24,295 nt of DNA, taken from positions 1 through 24,295 of the forward strand of contig JANXQX010000049.1 in NCBI GenBank assembly GCA_025353305.1. The letters are read 5' to 3'. Each line of letters begins with the position of its first letter. Within the stretch, counting starts at the first letter, position 1. This DNA comes from Holophagaceae bacterium. Lineage in GTDB: Bacteria > Acidobacteriota > Holophagae > Holophagales > Holophagaceae. Below the pieces are notes generated by a model. The model did no database searches. It saw nothing but the letters and a program-made list of their open reading frames with translations, and was not told where the DNA came from. A program made the position numbers and the translations under genes. Below, piece by piece: positions 22,914 to 24,295 of the stretch.

Positions 22914-23615
22914 ATGCCTTCACTCCAGAAGCGCGCAAGGGTCGCGGGCTGGCTGTACTTCGCCCTCACAGTCCTGGGCGTCATGAACCTCATCTACATC
23001 CCTGGCAAGCTGATCGTGAAGGGGAACGCGACAGCCACAGCCCAGAAGATCCTCGCCTCCGAATCGCTCTTCCGGTTCAGCATCGCGAGCGGGCTCGTTT
23101 CCCTGGTCGTTTTCCTCTTCCTCGTCCTGGCGCTCTACCGCCTGTTCAAGGAAGTGGACCAGCAGCTCGCTGCGCTCATGGTGATCCTGGTGCTGGTGCA
23201 GGTCCCCATCGGCTTCGTGGACTCGGTGAACCAGCTCGCGGTCCTTGTGCTGCTGCGCGGCGCGGATTACCTGTCCGTGTTCGACCAGCCGCATCGGGAA
23301 GCCCTGGCCATGCTGTTCCTCAACCTGAGCGGCCAGATGACGATCGTTACCGAGATCTTCTGGGGACTCTGGCTGTTCCCACTCGGGTTGCTCACCTTCC
23401 GCTCGGACTTTCTACCCCGTTTCCTGGGGGTCTGGCTGATCATCAACGGCGTCGCCTACGTCGCCATGAGCTTCGTCGGGATGTTGGCTCCCCAGCTCGT
23501 GGATCTGGTCTCCAAGATCACCTTCCCGCTCCTATTTGGAGAAATGGTGTTCATGCTCTGGCTTGTGATCCGGGGCGCCCGGCCAAAGCCACCGGCTGAT
23601 CAAGCCTTGGTCTAG
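22914..23615 (+). CDS. DUF4386 domain membrane protein
   Basis: The 233-residue protein has about six transmembrane segments: VAGWLYFALTVLGVMNLIYI, FRFSIASGLVSLVVFLFLVL, LAALMVILVLVQVPIGFV, a segment around 140-165, FLGVWLIINGVAYVAMSFVG and a final one ending MLWLVIRGAR. The R-x-AG-WLY start and the QQ/GLWLFPLG region are typical of DUF4386, a family of unknown function often seen in Gram-negative bacteria. The ATG at 22914 has AGGGGAGA about 5 bases upstream. It lies 118 bases after the GT-C gene; that gap shows no clear promoter or other feature. Confidence 0.88.
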   Translation: MPSLQKRARVAGWLYFALTVLGVMNLIYIPGKLIVKGNATATAQKILASESLFRFSIASGLVSLVVFLFLVLALYRLFKEVDQQLAALMVILVLVQVPIGFVDSVNQLAVLVLLRGADYLSVFDQPHREALAMLFLNLSGQMTIVTEIFWGLWLFPLGLLTFRSDFLPRFLGVWLIINGVAYVAMSFVGMLAPQLVDLVSKITFPLLFGEMVFMLWLVIRGARPKPPADQALV

Positions 23616-23637
23616 GCGACCTGACTCCGAAGGGATG

Positions 23638-23676
23638 CCTTGACAACCCAAGGACTCCAACCGGGGCCCTTCCCGG
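23638..23676. terminator. Possible hairpins between DUF4386 and aconitase genes
   Basis: Two short stems lie in the 76-base gap between convergent stops: CCTTG/CAAGG (23638-23642 and 23649-23653) and CCGGG/CCCGG (23661-23665 and 23672-23676). Both are 5 bp with 6-base loops and lack a T-tract, so termination is only inferred from position. Confidence 0.35.
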
Positions 23677-23691
23677 CGATTAAGGTACCTA

Positions 23692-24295
23692 CTATTGTTT
23701 TGTCTTCTGGCCCATGAGGTTGAGTGCAGACCCGGCGCGGAACCACTCGATCTGGCCTTCATTGAAGGTGTGGTTCAGGGCGATGCGATCCACGGCGCCG
23801 TCCTTGTGCCTGGCCACCAGGGTGAGCGGGACACCGGGCGTGAAGGTCGTCAGGCCAAGCAGGCTGATCCGGTCGTCCTCCTGGATCCTGTCGTAGTCGG
23901 CCGGGTTCGCGAAGGTCAGGGGTAGCATGCCCTGCTTCTTCAAATTGGTTTCATGGATGCGCGCGAAACTCTTGACGATGATCGCGCGGCCGCCCAGGAA
24001 ACGGGGTTCCATGGCGGCGTGCTCACGGCTCGAGCCTTCGCCGTAATTCTCATCGCCGACCACCACCCAGCCTTGGCCTGCGGCCTTATAGGCGCGCGCC
24101 GTGGCGGGCACCGCGCCGTACTCGCCCGTGAGTTGGTTCTTCACGGTATTGGCAAGCCCATTGGCGAAATTGATGGCGCCGATGAGCAGGTTGTTGGAGA
24201 TGTTGTCGAGATGGCCGCGGAATTTGAGCCATGGGCCGGCCATGGAGATGTGGTCCGTGGTGCACTTGCCCTTGGCCTTGATGAGCAGCTGCAGA
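23692..24295 (-). CDS. acnA: Aconitate hydratase, mitochondrial type (partial, 5' end off window)
   Basis: The visible 201 residues are the C-terminal part of aconitase, including the swivel (domain 4) region. Aconitase interconverts citrate and isocitrate in the TCA cycle using a [4Fe-4S] cluster; the cluster cysteines lie in the part outside the window. [40 protein letters not shown] (substrate-binding arginine) and [16 protein letters not shown] match the mitochondrial ACO2-like branch more closely than E. coli AcnA or AcnB. The frame is open to the window edge, so the true start lies beyond 24295. The gene symbol follows common usage and is not certain. It converges on the DUF4386 gene. 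Confidence 0.93.
   Translation of the reverse strand, partial: LQLLIKAKGKCTTDHISMAGPWLKFRGHLDNISNNLLIGAINFANGLANTVKNQLTGEYGAVPATARAYKAAGQGWVVVGDENYGEGSSREHAAMEPRFLGGRAIIVKSFARIHETNLKKQGMLPLTFANPADYDRIQEDDRISLLGLTTFTPGVPLTLVARHKDGAVDRIALNHTFNEGQIEWFRAGSALNLMGQKTKQ

Overview
The window looks like chromosomal DNA from a GC-rich (roughly 60%) Gram-negative bacterium. lpxD (lipid A), lgt, lipoprotein signal peptides and a mitochondrial-type aconitase support that. The gene mix (DUF5117/DUF4953 zinc protease, DUF4126, DUF4386, a TMTC-like TPR membrane protein) and the heptamer repeats suggest an Acidobacteriota relative such as the Holophaga/Geothrix group; this placement is inference. I see no tRNA, rRNA, CRISPR array, phage or insertion sequence.

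Layout. 1-5407 is on the minus strand: a nitrilase-family amidase (cut by the window edge) coupled to a class I aminotransferase, then lpxD-hrpB. 5501-7949 is on the plus strand: a small membrane protein, lgt and an RluD-type pseudouridine synthase, joined by TGATG stop/start overlaps. Converging on it is a sulfotransferase/glycosyltransferase-2 fusion gene with a decayed 3' end, followed by an Ig-like lipoprotein. 10025-12261 holds a membrane rhodanese-like protein without the catalytic Cys, a deleted and frameshifted DUF4287-type pseudogene, ybaK, and a divergent LigB/YgiD-type dioxygenase with a near-consensus promoter. 12272-14805 (minus) has phosphofructokinase, a double VOC protein and a DinB-like protein. 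14872-18821 (plus) has a GlsB/YeaQ-like protein, a DUF4126 membrane protein and a large secreted zinc metalloprotease. 19121-21136 has a MocR-type regulator converging on a cupredoxin lipoprotein. 21425-23615 has a TMTC-like GT-C/TPR membrane protein and a DUF4386 protein. The window ends in the 3' part of aconitase (minus).

Most of this is housekeeping and accessory chromosome. The most unusual signals are: (1) a MocR regulator whose PLP-binding lysine is replaced by Gln, in a neighbourhood with two copies (34/37 identical) of a 37-nt GGTCCGG-type repeat, one upstream of the regulator and one between the divergent cupredoxin and GT-C genes; (2) two loci of different sequence but the same architecture, two 7-nt tandem arrays in inverted orientation around a short spacer, each overlapping the end of a coding sequence; (3) genes caught decaying. 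I do not see a complete new defence or mobile system. The MocR/repeat/cupredoxin set is the best candidate for an undescribed regulatory unit.
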